Notes under the pieces: generated by a model | The model's input: only the letters and a program-made list of their open reading frames with translations | Database searches by the model: none | Told to the model about the DNA's origin: nothing | Shown: positions 33,486 to 44,557 of the stretch, piece after piece | Layout of the letters: each line of letters starts with the position of its first letter | Position numbering within the stretch: position 1 is the first letter of the stretch | Source: Pseudomonas spelaei | GTDB lineage: Bacteria > Pseudomonadota > Gammaproteobacteria > Pseudomonadales > Pseudomonadaceae | NCBI RefSeq assembly: GCF_009724245.1 | Contig: NZ_WNNK01000002.1 | Coordinates: 186,001-250,000 of the forward strand | DNA length: 64,000 nt | Direction of reading: 5' to 3' | Translations under genes and position numbers: made by a program

Positions 33486-34637
33486 TTACTTGATGGTCAG
33501 GGCTTCCAGCTTGCCACTGTTACCAAACACGTAAAGCATATTACCTACCACCAGCGGACGGACACGCAGGCCGTCGCTGTCAATGCGTTCGCGACCGACA
33601 AAACGACCGTCTACCTGGCTCAGCAGATGCAGGTAACCTTCAAAGTCACCTACCGCTACATAGCTGGAGAACACTTCCGGTGCCGACAACTGGCGGCGAG
33701 CCAGAGAGTCGTTGCTCCACAGTGCTGTGGTGGAACGCTCGTCGACACTTTCAACAGTCCCGGACGCCAGGCTGACATAGACGCTGCCAAACCCTTGGGC
33801 GACACCGGCGTAGCTGGAGGCATCACGCTGCCAGTTGATCCGGCCGCTTTGCAGGTCCAGCGCAGCCACACGGCCCTGGTAAGTCGCGACATAAATGGTT
33901 TCACCCGACAGCAGCAAGCCACCGTCGATGTCCACCACGCGATCCAGTTCCGAGCGACCCTGTGGAATCGCTACCCGGGTTTCCCAGGCCGGCACGCCGT
34001 TCTGGATATTCAGGCCGACCACTTTACCGGTCGACAAGCCTGCCACTGCCAGGTTATTGGTCACAATCGGACCGCTGGTACCGCGCAAGGTCAGGACTGC
34101 CGGGGTGCTGTCGTACAACCAGCGCTGGGTGCCGGTGGCGGCATCGAGGCCGATCACGCGGTCATCCTGAGTCTGCACAACAACGACATCGCCATTGTTG
34201 GCAGGTGCTGCGAGCACTTCACTGGTCACGCGAGCGCGCCATTTCTCTTCACCGTTGGTCGAGTCCAGCGCAATGATCTCGCCTTTCAGCGTACCCACCA
34301 TCACCAGGCCGTAACCCACACCAACAGCGCCGGACACCGGCACGTCGAGGTCTTTCTTCCACTTGACGTCGCCGTTCATGCGGTCCATGGACATCACCAC
34401 GCCAGTGGAGTCAGCAGCCACAATGTTGTCACCGTCGATTGCCGGTACCAACAGGTTGTAGAGGTCGCCCTGACCGTCACCGACGGAACGGCTCCACTGC
34501 TTTTGCAGGACCACTTCTTCCTTGAAGCTGGTCAGCTCGGCAGGAGGCAGTTCTTTTTTGCTGTTGCTGCTGCAACCCGCGGCCAAAACGGCCAGAGCCA
34601 GCAATGCTGCATGTTTCCAACGGATCACGTCATGCAT
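33486..34637 (-). CDS. bamB: Outer membrane assembly lipoprotein BamB
   Basis: A 383-residue lipoprotein of the BAM complex, which folds beta-barrel proteins into the outer membrane. The signal ends in the lipobox LAAGC (Cys19), followed by repeats of the eight-bladed PQQ/beta-propeller (for example LYDSTPAVLTLRGTSGP and ALDSTNGEEKWRARV). Start MHDVIRWKHAA overlaps the stop of the preceding yfgM-like gene by 8 bases, showing translational coupling. Gene order yfgM-bamB-der is conserved in gammaproteobacteria. Confidence 0.97.
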   Translation of the reverse strand: MHDVIRWKHAALLALAVLAAGCSSNSKKELPPAELTSFKEEVVLQKQWSRSVGDGQGDLYNLLVPAIDGDNIVAADSTGVVMSMDRMNGDVKWKKDLDVPVSGAVGVGYGLVMVGTLKGEIIALDSTNGEEKWRARVTSEVLAAPANNGDVVVVQTQDDRVIGLDAATGTQRWLYDSTPAVLTLRGTSGPIVTNNLAVAGLSTGKVVGLNIQNGVPAWETRVAIPQGRSELDRVVDIDGGLLLSGETIYVATYQGRVAALDLQSGRINWQRDASSYAGVAQGFGSVYVSLASGTVESVDERSTTALWSNDSLARRQLSAPEVFSSYVAVGDFEGYLHLLSQVDGRFVGRERIDSDGLRVRPLVVGNMLYVFGNSGKLEALTIK

Positions 34638-35271
34638 CCCCTTTGGCCAAGTCGTCCAGCTTGATTTGTAAGCCACCGACCGCCGCTTCATCAGACAGCG
34701 CAGCCTTGGCTTTTTGGTACGCAGCATTGGCTTCGTCGGTACGACCCAATTGGACCAACAGGTCGCCCTTGAGCTCTTCACGAGTAGCCAGGAATGCCTT
34801 GTCAGCATCGCCGTCGAGCAGTTTCAGTGCATCGTCAGGCTTGTTCTGTGCCGCCAGTACCTGTGCCAGGCGCTGACGTGCGATTTCACCCAGAGTCGGG
34901 TTGACCGGCTTGTCGGTGATGGCTTTCAGCTCGGAAGCTGCGTCATCCAGCTTACCGGTATCGACCGCAACTTTTGCGACGAACAGGCTGCCGTACTGGG
35001 CGTAGGCGCTACCGCCAAATTCGCTTTTCAGCTTGCCGGCCAGGTCCGCTACTTGGGCAGGATCAGGCTTGCCATCCGGCGTCAGCGTGGTTTCCAACAG
35101 TTGCTGATAGAGGATCGAGGCACCTTGGGACTGGTTGCCCTGATACTTGTGCCAGGCTTGCCAACCGAACACCACCACTAAAGCCAGCAAGCCGCCAGTG
35201 ACCAGGGGCTTGCCGTTGCGCTGCCACCAGTCTTTCAACTCGGCCAGCTGGTCATCATCAGTACTCGACAC
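34630..35271 (-). CDS. YfgM-like TPR membrane protein
   Basis: A 213-residue protein with a cytoplasmic N-terminus, one membrane helix (about 22-42, VTGGLLALVVVFGWQAW) and a periplasmic TPR-like helical domain. In E. coli YfgM is associated with SecYEG and the periplasmic chaperone PpiD. The gene lies 40 bases downstream of hisS and overlaps bamB. Confidence 0.93.
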   Translation of the reverse strand: MSSTDDDQLAELKDWWQRNGKPLVTGGLLALVVVFGWQAWHKYQGNQSQGASILYQQLLETTLTPDGKPDPAQVADLAGKLKSEFGGSAYAQYGSLFVAKVAVDTGKLDDAASELKAITDKPVNPTLGEIARQRLAQVLAAQNKPDDALKLLDGDADKAFLATREELKGDLLVQLGRTDEANAAYQKAKAALSDEAAVGGLQIKLDDLAKGDA

Positions 35272-35311
35272 CCCAATACTCCTTAATCGCTAAATCGGCT
35301 GTTTGACAGCT

Positions 35312-36601
35312 TCAACCCTGCACGATGCAGGTGGCCAAGTGCGCTGCAAGCGCATCAAAGGCAATGCTTTGTTGTTCGCCCTGGCCACGCAGGGGTTTGA
35401 AACCTACCACTTGCTGGGCCAACTCGTCATCGCCCAGGATCAGCGCATACAACGCGCCGCTCTTGTCGGCTTTCTTGAACTGGCTCTTGAAGCTACCGGC
35501 GCCGGCATTGATCTGCAGGCGCAGGTTAGGCAGTTGGTCGCGGACCTTTTCGCTCAAGGTCAGGGCTGCCAGTTCGGCGGCCTCGCCAAAGGCGCACAGG
35601 TACACATCCACCTGACGGGAAATTTCTTCGGGGATCTGCTCCAGGGTTTCCAGCAGCAGGATCAGTCGCTCGATACCCATGGCAAAACCGACACCCGTGG
35701 TCGGCTTGCCGCCCATCTGCTCGACCAGGCCATCGTAACGACCACCGGCACACACGGTGCCCTGAGCGCCGAGTTTGTCGGTGACCCACTCGAATACGGT
35801 CTTGCTGTAGTAATCCAGGCCGCGCACCAGTTTCGGGTTGATGACGTAAGGAATGCCGGCCGCATCCAGGCGAGCCTTGAGGCCCTCAAAGTGCGTACGA
35901 GATTCATCGTCCAGGTAGTCGGCCATTTTCGGCGCATCTACCAGCACCGCCTGAGTATCGGCGTTCTTGGTGTCCAGTACCCGCAACGGGTTGGTTTTCA
36001 GACGGCGTTGGCTGTCTTCATCCAGCTTGTCCAGGTGGGCCGACAGGAATTCCACCAGGGCTTCGCGGTAGCGGCCCCGTGATTCGCTGGTGCCCAGGCT
36101 GTTGAGTTCAAGCTTGACGGCGTCGCGGATGCCCAACTGGCCCCACAGGCGCCACGTCAGCACGATCAACTCGGCGTCGATGTCCGGGCCGTCCAGGTTG
36201 AACACTTCGCAACCGATCTGGTGGAACTGGCGATAACGGCCTTTCTGTGGGCGCTCGTGGCGGAACATCGGGCCGATGTACCACAGCTTCTGAGTCTGGC
36301 CACCACCGGTGATGCCATGTTCCAGAACAGCGCGTACGCACGCGGCAGTGCCTTCCGGACGCAAGGTCAGGGAGTCGCCGTTGCGATCTTCGAAGGTGTA
36401 CATCTCTTTTTCAACGATGTCGGTCACTTCACCGATAGAGCGCTTGAACAGCTCGGTGAACTCGACAATCGGCATGCGGATCTGCTTGTAACCGTAGTTA
36501 TCCAGCAGGCGCGCGACCGTCGCCTCGAAATAACGCCACAAGGGCGTCTGCTCGGGCAGGATGTCGTTCATGCCACGAATGGCTTGCAGAGACTTGCTCA
36601 C
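35312..36601 (-). CDS. hisS: Histidine--tRNA ligase
   Basis: A 429-residue class II aminoacyl-tRNA synthetase. It shows motif 2 ([16 protein letters not shown]), the histidine-specific motifs [14 protein letters not shown] and [13 protein letters not shown], and motif 3 (GFAMGIERL). The C-terminal anticodon-binding domain occupies about 330-425. It charges tRNA-His. It lies 23 bases after ispG. Confidence 0.98.
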   Translation of the reverse strand: MSKSLQAIRGMNDILPEQTPLWRYFEATVARLLDNYGYKQIRMPIVEFTELFKRSIGEVTDIVEKEMYTFEDRNGDSLTLRPEGTAACVRAVLEHGITGGGQTQKLWYIGPMFRHERPQKGRYRQFHQIGCEVFNLDGPDIDAELIVLTWRLWGQLGIRDAVKLELNSLGTSESRGRYREALVEFLSAHLDKLDEDSQRRLKTNPLRVLDTKNADTQAVLVDAPKMADYLDDESRTHFEGLKARLDAAGIPYVINPKLVRGLDYYSKTVFEWVTDKLGAQGTVCAGGRYDGLVEQMGGKPTTGVGFAMGIERLILLLETLEQIPEEISRQVDVYLCAFGEAAELAALTLSEKVRDQLPNLRLQINAGAGSFKSQFKKADKSGALYALILGDDELAQQVVGFKPLRGQGEQQSIAFDALAAHLATCIVQG

Positions 36602-36624
36602 ATCAAATCCTTAAATTCGTTCGA

Positions 36625-37734
36625 TCAGCCGCGCGCGATAACCGCAGCGTCAGCTTCGACCTTTTCGGCCGCTTTCTGGCGGATCAGCCGTTCCAGCTCA
36701 TCCACCAGATTGTCATTCGTCAATTTCTGCGACGGTTTGCCGTCGATGTAAATCAGGTTCGGCGTACCACCCGTCAGGCCCACATGAGCCTCTTTGGCCT
36801 CACCCGGCCCGTTGACCACACAACCGATCACGGCAACATCCAACGGCACCAGCAGGTCTTCCAGGCGCACTTCCAGTTCGTTCATGGTTTTCACCACGTC
36901 GAAGTTCTGCCGCGAGCAACTCGGGCAGGCAATGAAGTTGATACCGCGGGAGCGCAAATGCAGGGATTTCAGAATGTCGTAGCCGACTTTCACTTCCTCT
37001 ACCGGATCTGCCGCCAGGGAGATGCGAATAGTATCGCCAATCCCGTCGGCCAGCAGCATACCGAGACCCACCGCAGATTTCACTGTGCCTGAACGCAAAC
37101 CACCGGCTTCAGTGATGCCCAGGTGCAATGGCTGGACGATTTCCTTGGCCAGCAGACGGTATGCCTCTACGGCCATGAACACGTCGGAAGCCTTTACGCT
37201 GACCTTGAAGTCCTGGAAATTCAGGCGTTCGAGGTGTTCAACGTGGCGCAACGCGGACTCAACCAGTGCCGCCGGAGTTGGCTCGCCGTATTTCTTTTGC
37301 AGGTCTTTTTCCAGGGAACCGGCGTTGACACCGATGCGGATCGGGATCCCGCGATCACGGGCGGCATCCACCACGGCGCGCACCCGGTCTTCGCGACCGA
37401 TGTTGCCCGGGTTGATCCGCAGGCAATCGACGCCCAACTCCGCCACGCGCAGGGCAATCTTGTAGTCGAAGTGAATGTCGGCCACCAGCGGTACCTTGAC
37501 CAGCTGCTTGATGCGGCCGAAGGCTTCGGCAGCATCCATGTCCGGAACGGAAATCCGAACGATATCGACGCCGGCCGCTTCCAGACGGTTAATCTGGGCG
37601 ACGGTGGCCGCCACATCGTTGGTGTCGCTGTTGGTCATGCTCTGCACCGCGATGGGGGCGTCGCCACCCACCGGCACCGAGCCGACCCAAATTTTGCGCG
37701 ATACGCGACGTTTGATTGGAGATTCGCCGTGCAT
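36625..37734 (-). CDS. ispG: 4-hydroxy-3-methylbut-2-enyl-diphosphate synthase
   Basis: A 369-residue [4Fe-4S] enzyme (GcpE) of the non-mevalonate isoprenoid pathway, turning MEcPP into HMBPP. The N-terminal TIM barrel includes [12 protein letters not shown] and RINPGNIG. The C-terminal domain carries the cluster cysteines in [10 protein letters not shown] and [11 protein letters not shown]. It depends on the Fe-S machinery encoded a few kilobases away. It starts 2 bases after the rodZ-like gene. Confidence 0.98.
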   Translation of the reverse strand: MHGESPIKRRVSRKIWVGSVPVGGDAPIAVQSMTNSDTNDVAATVAQINRLEAAGVDIVRISVPDMDAAEAFGRIKQLVKVPLVADIHFDYKIALRVAELGVDCLRINPGNIGREDRVRAVVDAARDRGIPIRIGVNAGSLEKDLQKKYGEPTPAALVESALRHVEHLERLNFQDFKVSVKASDVFMAVEAYRLLAKEIVQPLHLGITEAGGLRSGTVKSAVGLGMLLADGIGDTIRISLAADPVEEVKVGYDILKSLHLRSRGINFIACPSCSRQNFDVVKTMNELEVRLEDLLVPLDVAVIGCVVNGPGEAKEAHVGLTGGTPNLIYIDGKPSQKLTNDNLVDELERLIRQKAAEKVEADAAVIARG

Positions 37735-37736
37735 GA

Positions 37737-38744
37737 CTATTGTCCCAACTTCAGGCGAGCAGTCTCGCCACTGGTGAACGGCGCCACGTCCACAGGCTGG
37801 CCGTTGTAGGCCACTTGCGCACCACGGGCAAAGCCCAGACGCAGCGTCAAAGGAGGCTTGCCGCCCTGGTCAAGCGTATCTCCCTTACGCTTCAGACCGC
37901 TAAACAGCACTTTGCCATTGCCATCGGTGACTTGCGTCCAGCAGTCAGCGACATAGGTAATCTGCACACGTCCGTCACCGGCGATAAGCGCTGGCGCTGT
38001 TGGCGCGGCGACCGTCGGTGCTACTGGAGCGACCGGAGCCGTTGTAGCTGGGGGCTGGACTGGAGTTGTCGGGGCATGAGTCGGGGCCACAGGCGTTGCA
38101 GGCACAGCCGGAGCTGGCGCAACCACCGTGGCGACCGGGGCAACGCTGGCTTCGGCAGCCGGCTGACCCGCTTGCAGATCCAGGTTGGCCTGGCCCTCAG
38201 CTGTCGTTTGGGTCTGAGTCACGGCCGGCTCTTCCGGTTCATCCAGCGGATGAATCTGGGTAGTACCGTCGGCACTTTCGACTTCAACATGCTCCATGGC
38301 GTTGCTGACCAGGTCCTTGGAGCGCAGGGACGTCTGGTCCTGCCACCAGACAAAGCCGCCGCCGATCACGGCAATCAACAGCAACAGGCTGACAATTCGC
38401 AAAATAGTGTGGGAAACCCGAACGGGCTCTTCAATGCGGCCCAGGCCGTGGACATTGCTGCCCTGGGAGTCGGTACCGGTGAACTGGTCGAATTCCTGGA
38501 CCAGAACGGTCTGGTCGATGCCCAGCAGTTTGGCATAGGCACGGATATAACCCCGGGCAAAGGTATGCCCTGGCAGCTTGTCGAACGCGCCGGCTTCCAG
38601 GTTACCCAATGAAGTGGCGGTCAAATTGAGCTTGAGGGCCACTTCTGCCAGCGACCAACCATTACTCTCGCGGGCCTGACGCAAGGTCTCGCCTGGGTTT
38701 ATGCGATTAGCTGCTACAACTTCCGGGTGCGCCGCTTTCATCAT
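37737..38744 (-). CDS. rodZ: RodZ-like helix-turn-helix membrane protein
   Basis: A 335-residue bitopic protein. A cytoplasmic Xre-type helix-turn-helix domain (about 16-80, [19 protein letters not shown]) is followed by one membrane helix (about 114-134), a Pro/Ala/Thr/Val-rich linker (about 185-250) and a C-terminal DUF4115 beta domain. RodZ links MreB to the cell-wall elongation machinery. Two adjacent ATG codons open the frame. The order pilW-rodZ-ispG-hisS is conserved in pseudomonads. Confidence 0.9.
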   Translation of the reverse strand: MMKAAHPEVVAANRINPGETLRQARESNGWSLAEVALKLNLTATSLGNLEAGAFDKLPGHTFARGYIRAYAKLLGIDQTVLVQEFDQFTGTDSQGSNVHGLGRIEEPVRVSHTILRIVSLLLLIAVIGGGFVWWQDQTSLRSKDLVSNAMEHVEVESADGTTQIHPLDEPEEPAVTQTQTTAEGQANLDLQAGQPAAEASVAPVATVVAPAPAVPATPVAPTHAPTTPVQPPATTAPVAPVAPTVAAPTAPALIAGDGRVQITYVADCWTQVTDGNGKVLFSGLKRKGDTLDQGGKPPLTLRLGFARGAQVAYNGQPVDVAPFTSGETARLKLGQ

Positions 38745-39499
38745 TGCTCCGACAGGTATTGCTGATATTCCGGCGTACCGGGATAGAGTCGTTCTAATTG
38801 CTGGCCAAAACGTGCGGCTTTGTCGCGTTCTTCATGAACCGTCGCCAAGCGCACACCGAGCAATAGACTACGTGCATTTTGCCCGCTGAGCAGGCTAAAA
38901 CGCTCGTAATAGTCACGTGCCGGCACATAATGCCTGTCTTCGAAGGACAACTCAGCCATTTCGAGCAACGCTCGTGGCTGGCGCTGGTTCAGGTGCAGGG
39001 CTTTTTCCAACTGCTGGCGAGCGGTATCGCGCTGGCCGAGAAGCATTGAGGTCACCCCAAGGTTCTCGAAAACCCGCGAGCGTTCAGGGTAGAGGGTATC
39101 GGCCGCAGCCTGCTGGAAATAATCGGACGCCAGATCATAACGTTTCTGCTGAAACAAAAAGCTACCGTAATTATTCAGCAACCGTGGATCGGCAGGACGT
39201 GAAGCCAGGGCCTTTTGGAAATATTGGGCGGCCAGCTCAGGTTCGGCCTGGGCCTGGAATACCAGGGCCAATGCCGCGTTGGCGTCGGCATCGTTGCTAT
39301 CCAGCTCAAGGGCCTTCTTCAACGGAGCCTTGGCCCGCTCGGTCATCCCTTGCTGCAAGTAGCCCAAGCCCAACTGCACATAAGCTGCACGCGCCTCGTC
39401 ACGGCCCTTGCCGGTGTGCAAAGGGCTGTCATAGCCCGATGAAACACAGCCAGTCGTGAGACTGGCAACCAGCAACAGCAGCGCAAGGCGCAAGGGCAT
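38741..39499 (-). CDS. pilW: Type IV pilus biogenesis/stability lipoprotein PilW (PilF)
   Basis: A 252-residue lipoprotein, with the signal ending LTTGC (Cys18). Six or so TPR repeats follow (for example AYVQLGLGYLQQGMTERAKAPLKKALEL). In P. aeruginosa PilF it escorts the PilQ secretin to the outer membrane. The last 4 bases overlap the start of the rodZ-like gene. Confidence 0.95.
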   Translation of the reverse strand: MPLRLALLLLVASLTTGCVSSGYDSPLHTGKGRDEARAAYVQLGLGYLQQGMTERAKAPLKKALELDSNDADANAALALVFQAQAEPELAAQYFQKALASRPADPRLLNNYGSFLFQQKRYDLASDYFQQAAADTLYPERSRVFENLGVTSMLLGQRDTARQQLEKALHLNQRQPRALLEMAELSFEDRHYVPARDYYERFSLLSGQNARSLLLGVRLATVHEERDKAARFGQQLERLYPGTPEYQQYLSEQ

Positions 39500-39511
39500 A
39501 GAGATCCTCTC

Positions 39512-40660
39512 TCAGGTTCGAGTCGCGGCGCTTTGCGGCATATCGTCGGCGGCGCTCAACTCACGCACGGCGATATAACGTTCGCTACGACGGGTGCGAT
39601 CCAGCACCTGTCCTACCAATTGGCCACAGGCCGCATCGATGTCTTCGCCGCGGGTGGTGCGTACGGTGACATTGAAGCCTGCATGGTGCAGTTGATCCTG
39701 GAAACGACGGATGGCGTTGTTGCTCGGCCGCTCGTAGCCAGAATGGGGAAACGGGTTGAACGGAATCAGGTTGATCTTGCACGGTACGTTCTTGAGCAGC
39801 TCGATCATCTCGACCGCGTGCTCGACCTTGTCGTTGATGTCCTTGAGCATGGTGTACTCAATGGTCAACACACGCTTCTCGCCCAAGGTCGCCATGTAGC
39901 GCTGGCAAGACTCGAGCAGCATCTTAAGCGGATACTTCTTGTTGATCGGCACCAATTGGTTACGCAATGCGTCATTCGGTGCGTGCAGCGACAACGCGAG
40001 GGAGACGTCGATGTGCTTGGCCAGCTCATCGATCATCGGTACCACACCGGAGGTCGACAGGGTCACGCGGCGCTTGGAAATGCCGTAGCCCAGGTCGTCC
40101 ATCATCAAATGCATGGCCGCAACAACGTTGTCGAAGTTCAGCAGCGGCTCGCCCATGCCCATCATCACCACGTTGGTGATGGCACGGTCGGCGGTCGCCG
40201 GGATGCTGCCGAACGATTTATTGGCAATCCACACCTGGCCGATGACTTCGGCGGCGGTGAGGTTGCTGTTGAAACCTTGCTTGCCGGTGGAGCAGAAACT
40301 GCAATCCAGGGCACAGCCTGCCTGGGACGAAACGCACAGAGTGCCGCGCTTGCCCTGGGGAATGTAGACGGTCTCGACGCAGCTGCCGGACGCCACGCGC
40401 ACCACCCACTTACGGGTGCCGTCGCTGGAGATGTCCTCGCTGACCACTTCGGGGCCGCGAACTTCGGCAATGGTCTTGAGCTTGTCGCGCAGGGCCTTGC
40501 TGACGTTCGTCATGGCGTCGAAATCATCGACGCCAAGATGGTGAATCCACTTCATTACCTGAGCGGCACGGAAACGCTTCTCCCCGATTGAGTCGAAGAA
40601 TTTTTCCATTTCCTGTTGAGTCAGACCCAGCAGGTTGGTTTTTGCAGTCAATGTAGTCAT
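39512..40660 (-). CDS. rlmN: Dual-specificity RNA methyltransferase RlmN
   Basis: A 382-residue radical SAM enzyme that methylates C2 of A2503 in 23S rRNA and A37 of some tRNAs. The CxxxCxxC cluster motif is in [16 protein letters not shown]. The [13 protein letters not shown] motif and the later Cys in [12 protein letters not shown] (methyl carrier) are present. It lies between ndk and pilW, as in other gammaproteobacteria. Confidence 0.98.
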   Translation of the reverse strand: MTTLTAKTNLLGLTQQEMEKFFDSIGEKRFRAAQVMKWIHHLGVDDFDAMTNVSKALRDKLKTIAEVRGPEVVSEDISSDGTRKWVVRVASGSCVETVYIPQGKRGTLCVSSQAGCALDCSFCSTGKQGFNSNLTAAEVIGQVWIANKSFGSIPATADRAITNVVMMGMGEPLLNFDNVVAAMHLMMDDLGYGISKRRVTLSTSGVVPMIDELAKHIDVSLALSLHAPNDALRNQLVPINKKYPLKMLLESCQRYMATLGEKRVLTIEYTMLKDINDKVEHAVEMIELLKNVPCKINLIPFNPFPHSGYERPSNNAIRRFQDQLHHAGFNVTVRTTRGEDIDAACGQLVGQVLDRTRRSERYIAVRELSAADDMPQSAATRT

Positions 40661-40688
40661 GGATTCACCTTCACTCTTAAGCCAATGC

Positions 40689-41114
40689 TTAGCGAGTGGT
40701 TACTTCAGTAGCTGCGAAGAAGTACGAAATTTCGCGAGCAGCAGCGGCTTCGGAGTCCGAACCGTGTACAGCGTTGGCGTCGATGGAGTCAGCGAAATCA
40801 GCGCGGATGGTGCCGGCAGCTGCTTCTTTAGGGTTGGTAGCGCCCATCAGCTCACGGTTCAGAGCGATAGCGTTTTCGCCTTCCAGAACCTGAACAACAA
40901 CAGGGCCGGAGATCATGAAAGCAACCAGGTCGCCGAAGAAACCACGGGCACTGTGCTCAGCGTAGAAGCCTTCAGCTTCAGCTTTGGACAGTTGCTTGAG
41001 TTTCGAAGCTACAACCTTCAGGCCGGCTTTTTCGAAACGAGTGGTGATCTCGCCGATGACGTTTTTTGCAACAGCGTCAGGCTTGATGATGGAGAAAGTA
41101 CGTTGAACAGCCAT
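40689..41114 (-). CDS. ndk: Nucleoside diphosphate kinase
   Basis: A 141-residue enzyme balancing NTP pools through a phosphohistidine. The motif [16 protein letters not shown] carries the active His (in VHGSD), and [16 protein letters not shown] is the N-terminal signature. Length matches the bacterial hexamer/tetramer type. It follows the isc terminator. Confidence 0.98.
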   Translation of the reverse strand: MAVQRTFSIIKPDAVAKNVIGEITTRFEKAGLKVVASKLKQLSKAEAEGFYAEHSARGFFGDLVAFMISGPVVVQVLEGENAIALNRELMGATNPKEAAAGTIRADFADSIDANAVHGSDSEAAAAREISYFFAATEVTTR

Positions 41115-41150
41115 GGTGTAACTCCAGAAACGGTAATTTACGAAAAATTA

Positions 41151-41173
41151 AACCCGCGAATTATACGCGGGTT
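41151..41173 (-). terminator. isc operon terminator
   Basis: An 8-bp stem AACCCGCG / CGCGGGTT with a 7-nt loop lies 30 bases past iscX. Leftward RNA ends in UUUAAUUUUUCG. Confidence 0.82.
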
Positions 41174-41202
41174 CTTGGGTATTGCCTAACCTGCGGGGAT
41201 GA

Positions 41203-41403
41203 TCAGTCTATTTCTTCGATCCAGAGCGCCTGGACTGCCTCCAACACCTTCTCGCCGCAGCGACCGGAGGTATTGTCAAAATCAGGCAGCTCCATGATCC
41301 ATCGCTGCAGGTCGACGAAGTTGACCGTCAGCGGACTGACATCCGGCTTGGCTTCAGCCAGTTCTTCAGCAATGCGTTGTACATCATTCCAACCGTAACT
41401 CAT
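41203..41403 (-). CDS. iscX: Fe-S assembly protein IscX
   Basis: A 66-residue acidic protein (YfhJ family) with WNDVQRIAEELAE and VNFVDLQRWIMELPDF. It binds IscS and iron and modulates cluster assembly. It is the last gene of the isc operon, 14 bases after fdx. Confidence 0.96.
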   Translation of the reverse strand: MSYGWNDVQRIAEELAEAKPDVSPLTVNFVDLQRWIMELPDFDNTSGRCGEKVLEAVQALWIEEID

Positions 41404-41417
41404 GACAGTTCTACCAG

Positions 41418-41759
41418 TCAGTGCGGCGCTTCGGCGGCATGGTTAAGCGAGTATTTCGGAATTTCGACGGTAAGGTCTTCTGTTCCCACTTTTGCCTGAC
41501 AGCTCAAGCGCGATGTCGGCTCCAGACCCCACGCCCTATCAAGATAGTCCTCTTCCAGCTCATCAGCCTCTTCAAGGCTATTGAAACCTTCACGGATAAT
41601 GCAGTGACAGGTGGTGCAGGCGTTGACGCCGCCGCAGGCGCTTTCGATCTCGATGTGGTTGTCGTGAGCGACTTCGAGAATGGACTTGCCGGTCTCAGCC
41701 TCCACAACCATACCGTCCGGGCAATGCTCGGCGTGTGGCAGAAAAATGATCTGCGGCAT
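41418..41759 (-). CDS. fdx: ISC-type [2Fe-2S] ferredoxin
   Basis: A 113-residue ferredoxin donating electrons for cluster assembly. The ligands C-x5-C-x2-C are visible in ACGGVNACTTCHC, with the fourth Cys in SRLSCQAKVG. It starts 3 bases after the hscA stop. Confidence 0.97.
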   Translation of the reverse strand: MPQIIFLPHAEHCPDGMVVEAETGKSILEVAHDNHIEIESACGGVNACTTCHCIIREGFNSLEEADELEEDYLDRAWGLEPTSRLSCQAKVGTEDLTVEIPKYSLNHAAEAPH

Positions 41760-41762
41760 CAG

Positions 41763-43625
41763 TTAATCCTCAAGTTCGTTCAAGTTGCGGCCCGCCAGGG
41801 CGGCTTTCACCGTCTGGTCCATACGACGGGCGGCAAAGGCATCGGTCACTTGCGACAGGCGCTTGGTCTGCTGCTCAATGGCGTAACCATCGGTGCCTTT
41901 CATCAGTTCGGCCAAGTCCTGCATCTGCAGGTTGATGACCAGGCGCTCTTCAGCATCCAGCAGACGGTCGCCATCAGCCTCCAAGGCGCCCTGCACCGCT
42001 TCGAGCAGGCGCTGGGCATCGACTTGCTGCTCGCGCAGTACACGGGCGACCTTGTCGTCACCGGCGTACTGGAACGAATCCTTGAGCATCTTGGCGATTT
42101 CCCCGTCGGTCAAACCGTAGGACGGCTTGACCTGGATGCTGGCTTCAACACCTGAAGCCAATTCACGAGCGGCCACACTAAGCAAGCCGTCAGCGTCGAC
42201 CTGGAAGGTCACGCGAATCTTCGCCGCACCGGCAACCATGGCCGGAATGCCACGCAACTCAAAGCGCGCCAGGGAGCGACAGTCGCTGATCAGCTCACGC
42301 TCGCCCTGCAACACATGAATCGCCATGGCCGTCTGGCCATCTTTGTAAGTGGTGAAGTCCTGGGCACGGGCGACAGGGATAGTGGTGTTACGTGGAATCA
42401 CCTTCTCCATCAGGCCGCCCATGGTTTCCAACCCCAGGGACAACGGAATCACGTCAAGCAGCAGCAGTTCGCCACCATCGCGCTTGTTACCGGCGAGGGT
42501 ATCGGCCTGGATCGCGGCACCAATGGCCACCACTTGATCCGGATCGATTTCGGTCAGCGGCTGGCGACCAAAGGCTTCGGCAACCGCTTCACGAACACGC
42601 GGCACCCGAGTCGAACCACCCACCATGACCACAGCGCCGACGTCTTCCAACTCGATACCGGAATCACGAACGGCGCGGCGGCAGGCTTTCAGGCTGCGGG
42701 CGACCATTGGCTCGATCAGCGCATCAAAGGCATCGCGCGTCAGTTGGGCCGACCAGCTACCGTAGGAAACCTCAACCGACGCGGCATCAGTCAGCGCTTC
42801 TTTGGCGGCACAGGCGGTTTGCAGCAAGTTACGTTGCGCACCCGGATCCAGGTCGGCAGACAAACCGGCGCTGGTGATGATCCAGCCAGCAATGGCGTGG
42901 TCGAAGTCGTCACCACCCAAGGCACTGTCACCACCGGTAGCCAGAACCTCAAAGACACCGCCGGTCAGGCGCAGAATCGAGATATCAAACGTACCGCCGC
43001 CCAAGTCGTAAATAGCGACCAGGCCTTCGGCGTGTTGATCGAGGCCGTAAGCCACAGCCGCAGCGGTCGGCTCGTTGAGCAGGCGCAGCACGTTCAGGCC
43101 GGCCAGCTTCGCCGCATCCTTGGTGGCCTGACGCTGAGCGTCATCGAAATACGCAGGAACGGTGATCACCGCACCGACCAACTCACCACCCAAAGTAGTT
43201 TCGGCGCGCTGGCGCAGAACCTTGAGGATATCCGCCGAGACTTCCACCGGGCTTTTCGGGCCCTGGACGGTGTCGATGAACGGCATATGGGATTCGCCGC
43301 CGACAAAACGGTACGGCAGTTGGTCGCCCAATTGCTTGACGTCGGACAGACCGCGACCCATCAAGCGCTTGACCGACAGCACGGTATTCAGGGGATCAGT
43401 GGATGCCGCCAGCTTGGCCGATTCACCCACTTCAGTGCGGTCAGCGTGATAACGCACGGCAGACGGCAGGATGACCTGGCCATCTGCGTCGGGCAGCGGC
43501 TCGGAAAGACCGCTGCGCAACGCAGCGACCAACGAATTGGTGGTGCCCAAGTCAATCCCGACCGCCAGACGACGCTGGTGCGGTTGAGGACTTTGGCCGG
43601 GTTCGGCGATCTGCAGTAGGGCCAT
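41763..43625 (-). CDS. hscA: Fe-S protein assembly chaperone HscA
   Basis: A 620-residue Hsp70-class ATPase that releases clusters from IscU with HscB. It has the nucleotide-binding motifs [26 protein letters not shown] and [13 protein letters not shown], then a substrate-binding domain from about residue 395. The length matches HscA rather than DnaK. It lies 51 bases after hscB. Confidence 0.98.
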   Translation of the reverse strand: MALLQIAEPGQSPQPHQRRLAVGIDLGTTNSLVAALRSGLSEPLPDADGQVILPSAVRYHADRTEVGESAKLAASTDPLNTVLSVKRLMGRGLSDVKQLGDQLPYRFVGGESHMPFIDTVQGPKSPVEVSADILKVLRQRAETTLGGELVGAVITVPAYFDDAQRQATKDAAKLAGLNVLRLLNEPTAAAVAYGLDQHAEGLVAIYDLGGGTFDISILRLTGGVFEVLATGGDSALGGDDFDHAIAGWIITSAGLSADLDPGAQRNLLQTACAAKEALTDAASVEVSYGSWSAQLTRDAFDALIEPMVARSLKACRRAVRDSGIELEDVGAVVMVGGSTRVPRVREAVAEAFGRQPLTEIDPDQVVAIGAAIQADTLAGNKRDGGELLLLDVIPLSLGLETMGGLMEKVIPRNTTIPVARAQDFTTYKDGQTAMAIHVLQGERELISDCRSLARFELRGIPAMVAGAAKIRVTFQVDADGLLSVAARELASGVEASIQVKPSYGLTDGEIAKMLKDSFQYAGDDKVARVLREQQVDAQRLLEAVQGALEADGDRLLDAEERLVINLQMQDLAELMKGTDGYAIEQQTKRLSQVTDAFAARRMDQTVKAALAGRNLNELED

Positions 43626-43676
43626 GGTAATCAGGTCTTATCTGTCTATCAGGCGTGCAACATGGGCAGCACTGGG

Positions 43677-44198
43677 TTAATCGTCGAGGCGCTCTTCTAA
43701 CTGGCGCACTTCGTAGGTGAGCTTGTCGAGGAACTGCATGCGCCGCATCAGGCGTTCGGCCTGTTCGCGTTGCGCCGCATCATCCCAACAAGCCGCGAAG
43801 CTTTCATTGAGTTCATCCTGGGCCACTTTCAGACGGCGCTTGAAGACCGCGACGCCAGCCAGATCGGCCTCGTCCTGCAGATCTTCGAGCTCTTCACGCC
43901 ATTGCATCTGCTGCATCAGGAAATCAGGGTCTTGAACCGTGACCTCAAGTGGCAGCTCGCGACCACCCATGGCGAGCAGGTAGCGCGCGCGTTTGGGAGG
44001 GTTTTTGAGCGTCTGATAGGCTTCATTGAGGCTGGCCGACTGCTCCAGCGCCAGGCGCTGCTCACGCTCGGAAGCGTCAGCGAAGCGGTCCGGATGCACC
44101 CCACGCGCCAATTCACGGTAGCGCGTGGCAAGCTGTTCAAGGTCCAGGCGAAAACTCGGCTGCAGCTCGAATAAAGCGAAATGACAAGGAGTACCCAC
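43677..44198 (-). CDS. hscB: Fe-S protein assembly co-chaperone HscB
   Basis: A 173-residue J-domain protein that brings IscU to HscA. The HPD motif is in [12 protein letters not shown], and the C-terminal three-helix bundle (about 90-170) binds IscU. The start is the GTG before [15 protein letters not shown], which gives the family length; the longer upstream frame overlaps iscA. Confidence 0.96.
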   Translation of the reverse strand: MGTPCHFALFELQPSFRLDLEQLATRYRELARGVHPDRFADASEREQRLALEQSASLNEAYQTLKNPPKRARYLLAMGGRELPLEVTVQDPDFLMQQMQWREELEDLQDEADLAGVAVFKRRLKVAQDELNESFAACWDDAAQREQAERLMRRMQFLDKLTYEVRQLEERLDD

Positions 44199-44206
44199 AA
44201 TCAGCC

Positions 44207-44530
44207 TCAGATGTTGAAGCTTTCGCCGCAGCCACATTCACCGCGTACGTTGGGGTTGTTGAACTTGAAGCCTTCGTTCAACCCTTCCTTGACGAAATCG
44301 AGTTCGGTGCCGTCCAGGTAGGTCAGGCTTTTCGGGTCGATGATCACTTTCTCGCCGTGACTTTCGAACACCTGATCTTCCTCAACCACCTCGTCGACAA
44401 ACTCCAGCACGTAGGCAAGACCGGAACAGCCCGTGGTGCGAACACCCAGACGAATCCCCTCACCTTTGCCGCGCCCGTCAAGGGAGCGTCGCACGTGTTT
44501 AGCCGCCGCTTCTGTCATGCTGATAGCCAT
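44207..44530 (-). CDS. iscA: Iron-sulfur cluster assembly protein IscA
   Basis: A 107-residue A-type carrier with the three conserved cysteines in TTGCSGLAY and GECGCGESF. It passes clusters to apo-proteins, mainly for [4Fe-4S] maturation. It lies between iscU and hscB. Confidence 0.97.
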   Translation of the reverse strand: MAISMTEAAAKHVRRSLDGRGKGEGIRLGVRTTGCSGLAYVLEFVDEVVEEDQVFESHGEKVIIDPKSLTYLDGTELDFVKEGLNEGFKFNNPNVRGECGCGESFNI

Positions 44531-44557
44531 CGTGACTCCTTACCCGTCGCCAAATGC

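Noticed and set aside
31917..34664. A 915-codon rightward open frame opposite der and bamB
   Set aside because: It is antisense to two clear genes across their intergenic hairpins and shows no recognisable domain; a shadow of third-position GC bias.
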